From assembly GCA_949372635.1 (NCBI GenBank), contig CASIAB010000007.1:186001-250000 (forward strand): DNA of 64,000 nucleotides, read 5' to 3'. Below, piece after piece: positions 1 to 9,437 of the stretch; within the stretch, counting starts at the first letter, position 1; every line of letters starts with the position of its first letter. The notes under the pieces are model-generated. The model searched no databases. It saw only the letters and a list, made by a program, of their open reading frames with translations, and was not told the origin of the DNA. The DNA is from an uncultured Pseudomonadales bacterium. Its GTDB lineage: Bacteria > Pseudomonadota > Gammaproteobacteria > Pseudomonadales > Pseudohongiellaceae. The translations under genes were made by a program, and so were the position numbers.

Positions 1-2
1 AC

Positions 3-185
3 CCTGAAATCATAGACCCATTGATTAATCGTTGGTTGGGAGACAACGTCCACTATGCCAATGTCTAGTCAGACGATTACTATTATTATCTAAAGGATCG
101 CTTACCACTCCCCCCTAAACTAATTTTTACTCTCACCCTGAAGTCTTTTATGCTAGCGGCTCAATACGCTGTAGCCAAGTATTAA
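3..185 (+). other. Possible 3' end of an unidentified gene, interrupted by an in-frame stop
   Basis: One frame reads through from the window edge to a TAA at 183-185, just before ubiA, broken only by a TAG at 66-68. Both halves look protein-like: the first ends in HYANV, and the second runs through several tyrosines and a PLPPK stretch to QYAVAKY. I do not recognise the family. It may be a gene that ends at 68 followed by chance open sequence, or a single gene with a nonsense mutation. The spacing to ubiA (6 bp) would suit an operon. Confidence 0.3.
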
Positions 186-191
186 CTCCTC

Positions 192-1106
192 ATGAAATTT
201 GTAACAATAATTCGCGCCAGAATAGTTTCAAAACTTCGATCTCGATTTTTCGAGCTCTATACGAAGCTGCCCGCATTCGCGGAGTTAACTCGTGTTAATA
301 AGCCTATCGGTATTTATCTGCTGCTTTGGCCAACGATCTCTGCGCTGTGGATAGCCGAAGAAGGCTTCCCTCGGTTTTCACTGCTATTTATCTTTGTCGC
401 TGGTACAGCACTCATGCGCTCAGCTGGCTGCTGTGTGAATGATTTTGCCGACCATAAAATCGATGGAAAAGTCGCAAGGACGCAGCGGCGGCCTCTAGCC
501 ACAGGATCGCTTACGAGAAAAGATGCTTTCCTTTGTTTCGCCGCTCTATCTCTAATTAGCTTCGGCTTAGTGCTAATAACAAATGAAAGAACCATTGTTC
601 TCTCATTTGCCGCCGTTGCACTTGTCGCTATATACCCGTTCATGAAACGATTCACACACTTGCCCCAGTTAGTTCTAGGAATCGCCTTCTCTTGGGGAAT
701 ATTGATGGCTTTCTCCGCATCAACCGGAGATGTTCCTCAGCCTGCCTATCTCTTATTCGTAGCAAACTGTTTGTGGACTGTTGCCTACGATACACAGTAT
801 TCGATGGTAGATAGGGAGTTTGATATAAAAATAGGAGTCAAGTCTACCGCAATACTATTTGGTGATGCCGACAAGGTCATCATTAGTAGTCTGCAGGTCA
901 TGTTTATTCTAGCGATGATTCTCGCTGGCAGGCAGTTCGAGCTCGGGACGAGCTACTATCTTTCTCTCTTCATAGCGAGCGGGCTCCTTGCCTATCAGCA
1001 ATATCTCATCAAGGATCGATTGCCGGGGCCCTGCTTCGAATCGTTTCTGAATAATAATTGGGTAGGTGCAGTGATTTTTGTTGGCGTGCTGCTTAACTTC
1101 ATTTAG
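192..1106 (+). CDS. ubiA: 4-hydroxybenzoate octaprenyltransferase UbiA
   Basis: Membrane prenyltransferase that joins a polyprenyl chain to 4-hydroxybenzoate, an early step of ubiquinone synthesis. The protein is 304 residues. It shows the two Asp-rich motifs of the UbiA superfamily, which bind the Mg-diphosphate of the prenyl donor: NDFADHKID at residues 83-91 and a second one with Asp200, Asp207 and Asp211. Several hydrophobic segments follow each motif. It starts about 20 residues before the usual family N-terminus; a conserved region begins near LTRVNKPIG (residue 32). Homogentisate or heme O prenyltransferases share the fold, but the motif spacing fits UbiA, and a clear cyoE exists elsewhere in the window. 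It is convergent with the acyl-CoA dehydrogenase gene. Confidence 0.93.
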   Translation: MKFVTIIRARIVSKLRSRFFELYTKLPAFAELTRVNKPIGIYLLLWPTISALWIAEEGFPRFSLLFIFVAGTALMRSAGCCVNDFADHKIDGKVARTQRRPLATGSLTRKDAFLCFAALSLISFGLVLITNERTIVLSFAAVALVAIYPFMKRFTHLPQLVLGIAFSWGILMAFSASTGDVPQPAYLLFVANCLWTVAYDTQYSMVDREFDIKIGVKSTAILFGDADKVIISSLQVMFILAMILAGRQFELGTSYYLSLFIASGLLAYQQYLIKDRLPGPCFESFLNNNWVGAVIFVGVLLNFI

Positions 1107-1169
1107 CGTTATTTGGTGGACCAACTCCATTTTCTGGTTTGAAGTCAGCCCATCGCTTCTAACTAGTAA

Positions 1170-2357
1170 TTACACAAAAGCCTGTATACCAGTCTGTGAT
1201 CTGCCTAGAATTAGTGCGTGAATATCCTGAGTTCCTTCATAGGTATTTACTACTTCCAGATTCTGACAATGACGCATAATCGGAAATTCGTCCGAAATGC
1301 CATTACCTCCCAACATATCCCTTGCCTCACGGGCTGCGTCCAATGCCTTCAGGCAAGAGTTACGCTTTAACAGAGAAATGAGTGGTGGCGCTAACTTGCC
1401 CTCATCTCGAAGACGGCAGGCTTGCAAGCAACCCTGAAGGCCTAAAGAGATATCGGTTTGCATTATAGCCAGCTTCTTCTGAATCAGCTGATTCGCCGCA
1501 AGCGGTCGACCGAATTGTTTTCTATCCATCGTGTATTGCAGCGCCGTATGCCAGCAAGTTTCTGCGGCACCTAGAGCTCCCCAAGCAATCCCGAGCCGGG
1601 CAGAATTCAGACAGCTAAACGGACCGGCTAAACCCTTCGCATGAGGTAGCTTGTTCTCCTCAGGCACGAATACTTCGTCCATCACGATCTCGCCTGTTAT
1701 GGACGCACGCAAGGCTAGTTTTCCTTCAATCTTAGGAGCACTTAGCCCCTTCATACCTTTGTCAAGAATGTACCCGCAGATCACACCAGTATCATCTTTC
1801 GCCCACACGATAAAGACATCAGCGATCGGCGAGTTACTGATCCAATTCTTCGCACCAGTCAAGGAGTAGCCGCCTGCAACGGACTTCGCTCTCGTGACCA
1901 TGCCGCCCGGGTCGGAACCGTGATCAGGCTCGGTAAGACCAAAACAGCCGATATATTCACCGCTTGCCAACTTCGGCAAGTACTTCTGCTTTTGCTCTTC
2001 GGTGCCAAATTTATTGATTGGGTGCATAACCAGGCTCGATTGCACGCTCATCATTGACCGATAACCAGAATCCACGGCCTCAATCTCGCGCGCCATTAGT
2101 CCATAACAGACATAGTTCACACCAGCGCAGCCGTAACCTTCGATGGCGGAACCAAGCAGTCCTAGCGCGCCCATTTCAAGAAATATCTCCGGATCGGTTT
2201 GCTCTTTTTGATAGGCTTCGCGAACACGGGGCAGCAACTTCTCCTGTGAGTATTGCTTCGCCGTATCTCGAACCAGGCGCTCTTCCTCCGATAATTGTCC
2301 TTCCATCCCAAATGGATCTGCCCAATTGAATGGCACATTGTCCGATCTGACAGACAT
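1170..2357 (-). CDS. gcdH: Glutaryl-CoA dehydrogenase
   Basis: FAD enzyme of the acyl-CoA dehydrogenase family that oxidises and decarboxylates glutaryl-CoA to crotonyl-CoA in lysine and tryptophan breakdown. It has 395 residues, normal for the family. The segment [14 protein letters not shown] near the C-terminus (about residues 373-386) matches the glutaryl-CoA dehydrogenase subgroup, with Glu374 as the likely catalytic base. [17 protein letters not shown] is the usual FAD/substrate-contact region. The gene stands alone: it is convergent with ubiA and divergent from uvrD across 230 bp, in which I see no clear operator. No other lysine-degradation gene is nearby. Confidence 0.93.
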   Translation of the reverse strand: MSVRSDNVPFNWADPFGMEGQLSEEERLVRDTAKQYSQEKLLPRVREAYQKEQTDPEIFLEMGALGLLGSAIEGYGCAGVNYVCYGLMAREIEAVDSGYRSMMSVQSSLVMHPINKFGTEEQKQKYLPKLASGEYIGCFGLTEPDHGSDPGGMVTRAKSVAGGYSLTGAKNWISNSPIADVFIVWAKDDTGVICGYILDKGMKGLSAPKIEGKLALRASITGEIVMDEVFVPEENKLPHAKGLAGPFSCLNSARLGIAWGALGAAETCWHTALQYTMDRKQFGRPLAANQLIQKKLAIMQTDISLGLQGCLQACRLRDEGKLAPPLISLLKRNSCLKALDAAREARDMLGGNGISDEFPIMRHCQNLEVVNTYEGTQDIHALILGRSQTGIQAFV

Positions 2358-2587
2358 AGTTTTCTCCTAGTTAGCTCTAGCTACGCTACTGTAGACTAAT
2401 TCGTGTGTGCTCGGTTTGCTCAATTAAGACAATAATCAGAGAAGCTAGGCCGCTCTGAGCCGGGCGCAGGCGCGATAGTCTATCAAACTTCACAACTTTT
2501 CTCTAAGAGGACTACAAATTGCCTAGATAGGGATAATACTTCGATAAAGCGGAGAATCTCGGCGACATTTTGATAGAATAGCGTGCC

Positions 2588-4795
2588 ATGGATGTATCCC
2601 ACATATTAGATTCACTCAACGATGAGCAAAGAAACGCAGTAGCGAATCCGTCGCAGCACCTGCTGGTCCTGGCAGGTGCCGGTAGCGGCAAGACACGCGT
2701 GCTTGTCCACAGGATCGCCTGGCTACTGGAAGCCGAGCAGGCCTCCCCCTATTCTATTCTTGCCGTGACCTTTACCAATAAATCCGCACGAGAAATGCGT
2801 GGCCGTATAGAATCGCTGATGGCGAATTCCTTCACAGGCATGTGGGTTGGTACCTTTCACGGCCTTGCCCATCGACTGCTACGTACCCATTGGAAAGAGG
2901 CCGGCCTAGTCCAAGACTTCCAGATCCTCGATGGCGACGATCAACTACGTTTGGTCAAGCGTATCAATCGCTCATTGAAGATAGATGAGGACAAATGGCC
3001 TGCAAAACAGTGCCAGTGGTATATCAATTCACAGAAAGATGAGGGACTCCGCTCCGGCAATATCGATCATTTTGAGGACGATTATACGAAGACCATGCTT
3101 CAGGTTTATAAGGCCTACGAGGAAGCATGCGATCGCGGCGGCATGATCGATTTCGGGGAGATCTTGCTCCGAGCTCACGAGTTATGGCTAAAGAACCCTC
3201 AAGTGCTGGAACACTACCAGCGACGCTTTAAACACATTCTGGTTGATGAGTTTCAAGACACCAACTCTATTCAATATGCCTGGCTGCGAGTGCTGGCCGG
3301 GACGCAGAACCAACTGATGGTAGTTGGAGATGACGATCAATCAATCTATGGTTGGCGCGGCGCTAAGATAGAAAATATCCAACAGTTCAATGTAGATTTC
3401 AGCGATGCCGAAACCGTGCGCCTGGAACAGAACTACCGCTCTACCTCCACGATTCTCAAGGCTGCCAATAACCTGATCTCAAACAACCAAAGCCGCCTTG
3501 GCAAGAACCTCTGGACTGAGGATGGAGATGGCGAGCAGATCAGCTTATACGAAGCATTCAACGAACAAGATGAGGCCCGCTTCATCGTAGATCGTATGCA
3601 AGACTGGTTTAACAACGGCAACCGGCGCTCCGACGCTGCTATCCTCTATCGCTCCAACGCGCAGTCACGCGAACTCGAAGACGCTCTCCTACGCATGGGT
3701 ATGCCTTATCGTATCTATGGCGGCCATCGTTTCTATGAACGTCTCGAAATTAAAAACGCATTGGCCTATCTACGCCTCGTAATAAACAGAGACGACGATA
3801 CCGCCGTGGAGCGAGTGATCAATGTTCCAGCGCGAGGCATCGGCGGCCGAACCATCGAACAAGTTAGAAGCGTGGCGAGAGCAGAAAATTGCTCACTATG
3901 GCAGGCCTGTGCCAAATGTGTAAACGAATCCCTCATGACATCGAGGGCTTCCAATGCCGTGCTAGGCTTTCTGGAACTAATCGATGAGCTAAGCCTCGCC
4001 TGTAGTGAATTGGAATTAGCAGAAAAGGCGGAGTATATTGTTAATCATACTGGACTTATTCAACATCATGAAAAAGAAGGTGGCGAGAAGGCCCGCGCGC
4101 GAATTGAGAACCTGGAAGAACTAGTAACAGCCGCAAACAATTTCGACGACCCAGATATCGATGAAGGCTTTGACTTGAAATCTAACGCCTTTCTGTCTGC
4201 ATTCCTAGATAAAGCAGCCCTAGATGCAGGTGAGACGCAGGCCCATGAATCCGAAGACGCCGTGCAATTAATGACGCTGCACTCCGCAAAGGGCTTAGAG
4301 TTTCACCTCGTATTTCTTGCGGGCATGGAGGAAGGACTGTTTCCTCACAAGATGTCTATAGATAATATTGCCGGTCTCGAAGAAGAGAGACGACTATGTT
4401 ATGTCGGAATAACACGCGCCAGAACCAAGTTGTATATGAGCCATGCAGAATCCAGAAGGATGCATGGTGAGGTGAATCTTTGTCGGCCCTCGCGTTTCAT
4501 AAATGAGATACCGAACGAACTGCTTGATGAGATTCGGATGAAGTCTAGCGTCAGCAGGCCGTCGTTCGGCAAAACACGAATCGGCAGCAGAGTAAGTAGC
4601 GAAATCAGCGGCGACATAGAGGTCCCGGAGACTGATTTATCATTGGGGCAGCGCGTCGTCCACGGGAAATTCGGCGAAGGTGTTATCCTTAACTATGAAG
4701 GACAAGGGCCTAATGCTCGAGTTCAGGTAAACTTCGATGCAGTGGGGAGCAAGTGGTTGGTGCTGTCCTATGCCAAACTGGAAGTGTTGGCATGA
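2588..4795 (+). CDS. uvrD: DNA helicase II UvrD
   Basis: Superfamily 1A 3'-5' helicase that removes the incised oligonucleotide in nucleotide excision repair and unwinds DNA in mismatch repair. The 735-residue protein opens with the UvrD signature MDVSHILDSLNDEQ. It carries Walker A GAGSGKT (residues 30-36), Walker B/DEXX VDEFQDTN (about 219-226), the DDDQSIYGWRGA motif (about 248-259), motif VI near GITRART and the C-terminal domain of UvrD rather than Rep (about 678-735). I looked for an SOS LexA box upstream and did not find a convincing one. Confidence 0.96.
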   Translation: MDVSHILDSLNDEQRNAVANPSQHLLVLAGAGSGKTRVLVHRIAWLLEAEQASPYSILAVTFTNKSAREMRGRIESLMANSFTGMWVGTFHGLAHRLLRTHWKEAGLVQDFQILDGDDQLRLVKRINRSLKIDEDKWPAKQCQWYINSQKDEGLRSGNIDHFEDDYTKTMLQVYKAYEEACDRGGMIDFGEILLRAHELWLKNPQVLEHYQRRFKHILVDEFQDTNSIQYAWLRVLAGTQNQLMVVGDDDQSIYGWRGAKIENIQQFNVDFSDAETVRLEQNYRSTSTILKAANNLISNNQSRLGKNLWTEDGDGEQISLYEAFNEQDEARFIVDRMQDWFNNGNRRSDAAILYRSNAQSRELEDALLRMGMPYRIYGGHRFYERLEIKNALAYLRLVINRDDDTAVERVINVPARGIGGRTIEQVRSVARAENCSLWQACAKCVNESLMTSRASNAVLGFLELIDELSLACSELELAEKAEYIVNHTGLIQHHEKEGGEKARARIENLEELVTAANNFDDPDIDEGFDLKSNAFLSAFLDKAALDAGETQAHESEDAVQLMTLHSAKGLEFHLVFLAGMEEGLFPHKMSIDNIAGLEEERRLCYVGITRARTKLYMSHAESRRMHGEVNLCRPSRFINEIPNELLDEIRMKSSVSRPSFGKTRIGSRVSSEISGDIEVPETDLSLGQRVVHGKFGEGVILNYEGQGPNARVQVNFDAVGSKWLVLSYAKLEVLA

Positions 4796-4830
4796 ATCGC
4801 GAGTAATGCGAGATATGCAGGGAAATAATT

Positions 4831-5964
4831 ATGTTACTCACGAATGCATTTAGCTCGACTGTTAAAAAACTGTGCGCCGCCGCGCTCCTTTCGATCTTAA
4901 CTGCCTGCGGTGGAGAGCCTCAATCATCAAATCCTGTGGCATCGAGTATTACACAGGAACAAACGGTCTATGAATGGAAGTTAATTACATCCTGGCCGAA
5001 GAACCTACCTGCACTGGGAACATCCCCCGAGCACTTCGCCGATATCGTCGACAAGATGAGCAATGGCCGCATGCGCATCCGCGTATATGGCGCGAATGAA
5101 TTAGTTGGTGGTCTCGAAGTGTTCGATGCCGTATCCCAAGGCGTGGCCGAGATTGGCCACACAGGAGCCTATTATTGGCAGGGCAAGATCCCCAGCACGC
5201 CTTTCTTTTCCACTATCCCTTTCGGGCTAACAGGCACGGAAATGGATGCCTGGCTTAGCTATGGCGGCGGTAATGAGCTATGGCAAGAGATCTACGCCCC
5301 CTTCAATCTAATTCCAATGCGCGGCGGTAACTCCGGCACCCAGATGTTTGGCTGGTTCAACAAAGAGATTAACTCCCTAGCCGATTTGCAGGGGCTGAAG
5401 ATGAGGATTCCCGGCCTCGGTGGCGAAGTATTTCGTCGCGCTGGAGGCACTCCGGTCACCAGGCAGGTGAGCGAAGTATTCACGGACATGCAGACCGGCG
5501 CACTCGACGCGACAGAATTCGTAAGTCCGTATAACGACATGGCGGCGGGATACCATACCGTTGCCGACTACTATTATTACCCCGGCTGGCACGAGCCCGG
5601 TACAACTCTAGAAACTATCTTCAACAAGTCCGCGTTCGAGGCTCTCCCCGAGGATCTTCAAGAGATTCTTAAGGCAGGCACCGAAGTGATGAACCAACTT
5701 TTGATGGACGAGCTCACTGCGAAAAATAACGAAGCGCTACGCGTTTTGGTTGAAGAACACGGCGTAGAGTTAAGAAGACTTCCAGATGACGTGCTTGTAG
5801 AGCTACGAGATATTTCCAACCAAGTCGTTGCCGAACTCGCGAATACTGACGAGATCACGCGACGCATTTATGATTCGTATAAGAGCTTTCAAGCAGGCGT
5901 AGAAAATTATCACCGCATTGCCGAAGACGCCTATGTCGAAGCGCGAAAGCTACCGAGTAATTAG
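4831..5964 (+). CDS. TRAP transporter solute-binding lipoprotein, TakP-like
   Basis: Periplasmic DctP-type solute receptor of a tripartite ATP-independent transporter. The 377-residue precursor has a lipoprotein signal with lipobox LTAC (lipidated Cys26). The mature part begins with WKLITSWPKN and contains GHTGAYYWQGK, GLKMRIPGLGGEV and YYYYPGWHEPGT, which resemble the 2-oxoacid receptor TakP of Rhodobacter. A monocarboxylate or 2-oxoacid ligand is therefore the best guess. It is 35 bp downstream of uvrD on the same strand. The membrane subunits are at 6403-8279 on the other strand, an unusual layout because the three parts normally share one operon. Confidence 0.9.
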   Translation: MLLTNAFSSTVKKLCAAALLSILTACGGEPQSSNPVASSITQEQTVYEWKLITSWPKNLPALGTSPEHFADIVDKMSNGRMRIRVYGANELVGGLEVFDAVSQGVAEIGHTGAYYWQGKIPSTPFFSTIPFGLTGTEMDAWLSYGGGNELWQEIYAPFNLIPMRGGNSGTQMFGWFNKEINSLADLQGLKMRIPGLGGEVFRRAGGTPVTRQVSEVFTDMQTGALDATEFVSPYNDMAAGYHTVADYYYYPGWHEPGTTLETIFNKSAFEALPEDLQEILKAGTEVMNQLLMDELTAKNNEALRVLVEEHGVELRRLPDDVLVELRDISNQVVAELANTDEITRRIYDSYKSFQAGVENYHRIAEDAYVEARKLPSN

Positions 5965-6017
5965 ATCTAGATGCTCATAGCAGGTTGAGGGCATCTTAGA
6001 ATACGTCTTGGCTTACC

Positions 6018-6345
6018 TTAATCATCAATCGCAACAAAAACGAACTCTCCGTCTGCCATCTTAGTAGGCTTATCAATAATACTGATATTGGAAGTCCAAA
6101 CTTCTACATTAGTCTGCTCAAAGGTCTTACCTGTTTTTACAACCTTCGTGTAACAGCTAACGGTAGCGCCCACTTTAACCGGACTGGTGAAGTGCAAGTT
6201 CTGAATGGCGACCGTCACCGAAAAACCTTGTGTAGCCATCTTGCTCGCAATGATTGCCGCCAAAGATATCGTCGTTCGCGTCCTTCGGCATCGCGAGAGT
6301 TTGTGATGCCGGCTCTCTTATGGGGTCAGCTTCGTTGCTGATCAT
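6018..6345 (-). pseudogene. Acyl-CoA thioesterase (YciA-type hotdog), frameshifted remnant
   Basis: Two frames must be joined to recover the protein. A good start (ATG at 6345-6343, with AGGGAA upstream) encodes the YciA-like opening TLAMPKDAN then DDIFGG. The rest of the hotdog fold, from AAIIASKMATQGFSV to GEFVFVAIDD, lies one frame over, from about 6263 to 6018. In homologues the GDIFGG motif is followed by a segment like WxMSQMDxAG that carries a catalytic Asp. That segment, roughly 8-10 codons, is absent here, so the gene has a deletion that also shifts the frame. The deletion sits at a GGCGGC repeat. The gene is probably dead unless this is an assembly error. It lies between the TRAP receptor and permease genes. 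Confidence 0.75.
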
Positions 6346-6402
6346 AATAATTCCCTAAGTAAAGTAATTATAGAAGTGTGGCCGTCTCGATCAAAGTATT
6401 TA

Positions 6403-7776
6403 TCAAAGCACCGAGGGCAGCCAAGTTGCCAATGCCGGTTGCAGCGCGAGCAACAATAACAGTGCAATCTGAATTATTACAAAAGGTATAACGCCTCTAT
6501 AGATCTCAATGGTCTTGATTTCAGCTGGCGCCACGCTTCGCAAGTAGAAAAGAGAAAAGCCAAACGGCGGGGTGAGAAACGACGTTTGTAAATTTACCGC
6601 GATCATCACTCCCAACCAAATCGGATCAACGCCCATAGCCAAAAGTATTGGCCCCACAAGCGGCACAACCATGAACGTGATCTCTATAAAGTCTAAAATA
6701 AAGCCTAAAAAGAAGACCAGAAGCATAACGACGAGAGTCGCCGAAACCACACCGCCAGGCAGGTTCCTTAATAGTTCTTCAATCAATACATCGCCACCAA
6801 AGCCTCTAAATACAGCCGAAAAAATCGTCGCGCCAACTAAAATCAGATATACCATCGACGTAACGCGCATAGTCTCAATGCTCACCGAGTGCAGCACTGT
6901 CAGAGTTAACGCTCTCTTTATTAAGGCCAAGATCATCGCGCCCACCGCGCCAACGCTAGCTGCTTCGGTTGGCGTCGCTATTCCCAGGAGTATAGAGCCC
7001 AGCACAGCAACCATGAGCAGTACCGGAGGAAGCAAGCCCTTCAATAACGCTGTAAAGACATTGGTTCCCTCATCCAGTTCGTCAATTACTATCCGCGGAG
7101 CGTGCGATGGTTTCAACATGGCGATGACGAACATGTAGGTCGTATAGGCAATGACTAACAGCAGGCCCGGGATTATCGCGCCAGCAAACAGGTCACCGAT
7201 CGAAACAAAACCGGGCGCGAAGACACCTGCATTTAACTGAGACTGTTGGTACGCGTTCGAGATAACTTCTCCAAGCAGTACCAAACAAATAGACGGCGGA
7301 ATGATTTGCCCAAGTGTTCCCGTCGCACAAAGCGTACCGCAAGCCAGCGAGGGTTTATATCCTGCCTTCATCATTGTCGGTAAAGAGAGTATGCCCATAG
7401 TGACGACCGTTGCGCCGACGATGCCGGTGCTCGCAGCCAGCAACATGCCAACGATAATGACTGAAATCCCGAGGCCACCAGGAAACTTCCCAAACGCGAT
7501 AGCCATGTTCTTGAGTAAGTCTTCTGCGATACGGCTTCGCTCCAACATCGTTCCCATGAATACAAACAGCGGCACAGCAAACAAGTTTTGGTTAATCAAT
7601 AAACCATATATGCGATTTGGAATAAGTGAAATATAGGCTGTATCGAAAACACCGCTCATCGTTCCTATAGCAGCGAACACCAATGACACGCCAGTAAGTG
7701 ATAAGGCAATCGGGTAACCTGCCATCAGCACGAGACACACAAGCAAGAAAAAAAGAATAGGAATAAATTCCGCCAC
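6403..7776 (-). CDS. TRAP transporter large permease, DctM family
   Basis: Main membrane subunit of the TRAP transporter, expected to carry a dicarboxylate, 2-oxoacid or similar acid with Na+. The protein has 457 residues and about 12 hydrophobic segments. Family features include VPLFVFMGTMLERSRIAEDLL near the N-terminus, GAMILALIKRAL in the middle and NLQTSFLTPPFGFSLFYLRSVAP near the C-terminus. It starts with GTG at 7776-7774, which overlaps the stop of the small subunit (TAGTG), so the two are translationally coupled. The likely receptor is the TakP-like lipoprotein at 4831-5964. Confidence 0.93.
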   Translation of the reverse strand: MAEFIPILFFLLVCLVLMAGYPIALSLTGVSLVFAAIGTMSGVFDTAYISLIPNRIYGLLINQNLFAVPLFVFMGTMLERSRIAEDLLKNMAIAFGKFPGGLGISVIIVGMLLAASTGIVGATVVTMGILSLPTMMKAGYKPSLACGTLCATGTLGQIIPPSICLVLLGEVISNAYQQSQLNAGVFAPGFVSIGDLFAGAIIPGLLLVIAYTTYMFVIAMLKPSHAPRIVIDELDEGTNVFTALLKGLLPPVLLMVAVLGSILLGIATPTEAASVGAVGAMILALIKRALTLTVLHSVSIETMRVTSMVYLILVGATIFSAVFRGFGGDVLIEELLRNLPGGVVSATLVVMLLVFFLGFILDFIEITFMVVPLVGPILLAMGVDPIWLGVMIAVNLQTSFLTPPFGFSLFYLRSVAPAEIKTIEIYRGVIPFVIIQIALLLLLALQPALATWLPSVL

Positions 7777-8279
7777 TAGGGGTCTTGTCGCTTAATTACA
7801 GAGATTGATTTCACTATCTCTGAAATTCCCTGTAGCAATAGTAAAGCAGGTATGACAAGAATTACTGCCTTCAGAAAATAGACGAAAGGAAGGCCGCTAG
7901 ATTCTGCTGATCCTTCCCGTATTCGCCAGGAAACGGCAACGTAGTCCCAACTAATCCAGATAATAAAACAGGTAGAAGGAACTAGAAAAAGCAGAGAGCC
8001 GAATAGATCTACCCAAGCACGCTTTTTTTCGTTAATTCGGCTATAAAAAATATCGACCCGAACGTGACCCTGCTCCTTAAGCGTATAGGCGCCACCGAAA
8101 GTAAATATAAGCGCGTTGATATATATAATCGATTCTTGAAGCGCGATCGAGCCAATTTGAAACACGTAGCGCAGCACAACGATGGCGGCCATAGCAATCA
8201 CCATAGTCAAGGTGAGCCAGGAGAAAATTCGGCCTAGACGATTCGACAACTCATCTATGATAAGAGAAAGTTTTTCCAT
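7776..8279 (-). CDS. TRAP transporter small permease, DctQ family
   Basis: Small four-helix membrane subunit that pairs with DctM. The protein has 167 residues. Its hydrophobic segments are at about 18-38, 50-65, 90-110 and 135-160. The conserved EQGHVRVDIFY stretch (about residues 65-75) is typical of DctQ. It is the first gene of the two-gene permease operon and shares base 7776 with dctM. The 145 bp upstream of its start contain no gene. Confidence 0.9.
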   Translation of the reverse strand: MEKLSLIIDELSNRLGRIFSWLTLTMVIAMAAIVVLRYVFQIGSIALQESIIYINALIFTFGGAYTLKEQGHVRVDIFYSRINEKKRAWVDLFGSLLFLVPSTCFIIWISWDYVAVSWRIREGSAESSGLPFVYFLKAVILVIPALLLLQGISEIVKSISVIKRQDP

Positions 8280-8424
8280 GATTTTATATGGGCTAAAGCA
8301 CCATTGTTCTTAGTCGTATTCATTTTTTGCGTGTCCCGATCTAGTTACTACGTAAACTCTACTAAAAAGGAAAACTCATTATTACACACATATCAGGGCG
8401 CTATTAAGATGTCAGTCGTGGGGC

Positions 8425-8781
8425 TCATAGCCACACTCGCATCAGTTGATAGCTAAGAATAAGGAGACCCGCCGCGCTAACTATCGTCAGAAGACCCAAA
8501 ATCCATATTATCCCTCTTCTCACACGCACACCTATTCGCCTGTAGAATGTTGCTTCACTGCCGGCCTTGTCCGGTATCTCTTGAAAAAGCTCACCAGTGC
8601 TATACAGCATCAGCGCCCAGCAGAACCCTAGGATAGCGGGCATCAAGAGCCCATCATTATCGAGCAGTGGGTTATTCAGGACACTGAGAACAAGCACCAC
8701 TAAAGAAAATCCAGCTAACATGAATATTGGCAGCCGAAACCTAGCTAAAATAGTGGCAATTCGCTGTAGTCGCTCTATCAT
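8425..8781 (-). CDS. Small inner-membrane protein of unknown function
   Basis: A 118-residue protein with four hydrophobic segments (about 13-30, 43-60, 90-106 and 103-117), arranged as two pairs around a charged loop with EIPDKAGSEATFYRRIGVRVRRG. I recognise no family motif. The start ATG at 8781-8779 is divergent from the DUF4265 gene. Its reading frame is preferred over the opposite-strand frame because of the hydrophobic pattern and the positive-inside charge in the middle loop. Confidence 0.7.
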   Translation of the reverse strand: MIERLQRIATILARFRLPIFMLAGFSLVVLVLSVLNNPLLDNDGLLMPAILGFCWALMLYSTGELFQEIPDKAGSEATFYRRIGVRVRRGIIWILGLLTIVSAAGLLILSYQLMRVWL

Positions 8782-8872
8782 TGTGGTCTGTAGCCGCCTA
8801 GGTGAGCATTCTCGCCAGCAAGCTTACCTACTAAAAATACAATCATCCACAGGGCTAACCAAGGTACCGGCA

Positions 8873-9388
8873 TTGAGTTCTCCTACTGATCCCGTAGCGG
8901 CTGACATTTTCGAACTTCCATTCCTAGCAGGCATCAATCCCGACGGTGACCCTGTCTTCGAGAGCCTCGAAGTCGAATTTGTCGAGGATAGCGAAGACGA
9001 AGTGCGGCTCGTACACTCCCCTTTACTGACTCGCAATCTGGCGGCTGGAGATAAACTCAAGGTCATCGACGTTTCTTCGGCAGAATATAGGTTGCTGCGT
9101 CGCAGCGGAAATCTATCCATTCGCGTCTTCCGCCAACATCAACTAGATATATTGGCAGAAAGCCTTACGGGAAGGATTGAAAAGCTTGGGGGCAGCTTAG
9201 ACAAGCAAACCGATCGCGCATTGGTTTACAGCATACATTTTTCCATCGGCTTCCAAGTCATCGAGGAGCTATTGAGCACTATCTGCAAAGATTATTCTGA
9301 CACAGTTTGGTATTATGGAAACGTTTACGATCCCGAAGACGGCACGACCGCGCTAGAGTGGTGGTCGGAATTCGAAGATCAGGAATAG
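8873..9388 (+). CDS. DUF4265 domain protein
   Basis: Soluble acidic protein, about 171 residues from a TTG start at 8873. It resembles DUF4265, including the opening IFELPFLAGINPDGDPVFESL and a later FELP-like two-lobed layout. The function is unknown. The same frame stays open upstream to an ATG at 8597, but that part lies antisense to the membrane-protein gene and looks like a shadow. The TTG has AAGG nine bases upstream and begins the conserved part. The gene is 49 bp upstream of yaaA on the same strand. Confidence 0.7.
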   Translation: MSSPTDPVAADIFELPFLAGINPDGDPVFESLEVEFVEDSEDEVRLVHSPLLTRNLAAGDKLKVIDVSSAEYRLLRRSGNLSIRVFRQHQLDILAESLTGRIEKLGGSLDKQTDRALVYSIHFSIGFQVIEELLSTICKDYSDTVWYYGNVYDPEDGTTALEWWSEFEDQE

Positions 9389-9437
9389 CCCTTATCCGTT
9401 TAACCAATATTCGATTAAATAGACGAGTAATCAAATC

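Noticed and set aside
6572-7138. 188-codon open frame on the plus strand
   Set aside because: It is the shadow of the DctM gene on the other strand; its composition reflects the complement of hydrophobic codons.
8597-8872. 92-residue N-terminal extension of the DUF4265 protein
   Set aside because: It lies antisense to a membrane-protein gene and is not similar to the family; the TTG at 8873 with AAGG upstream begins the conserved part.
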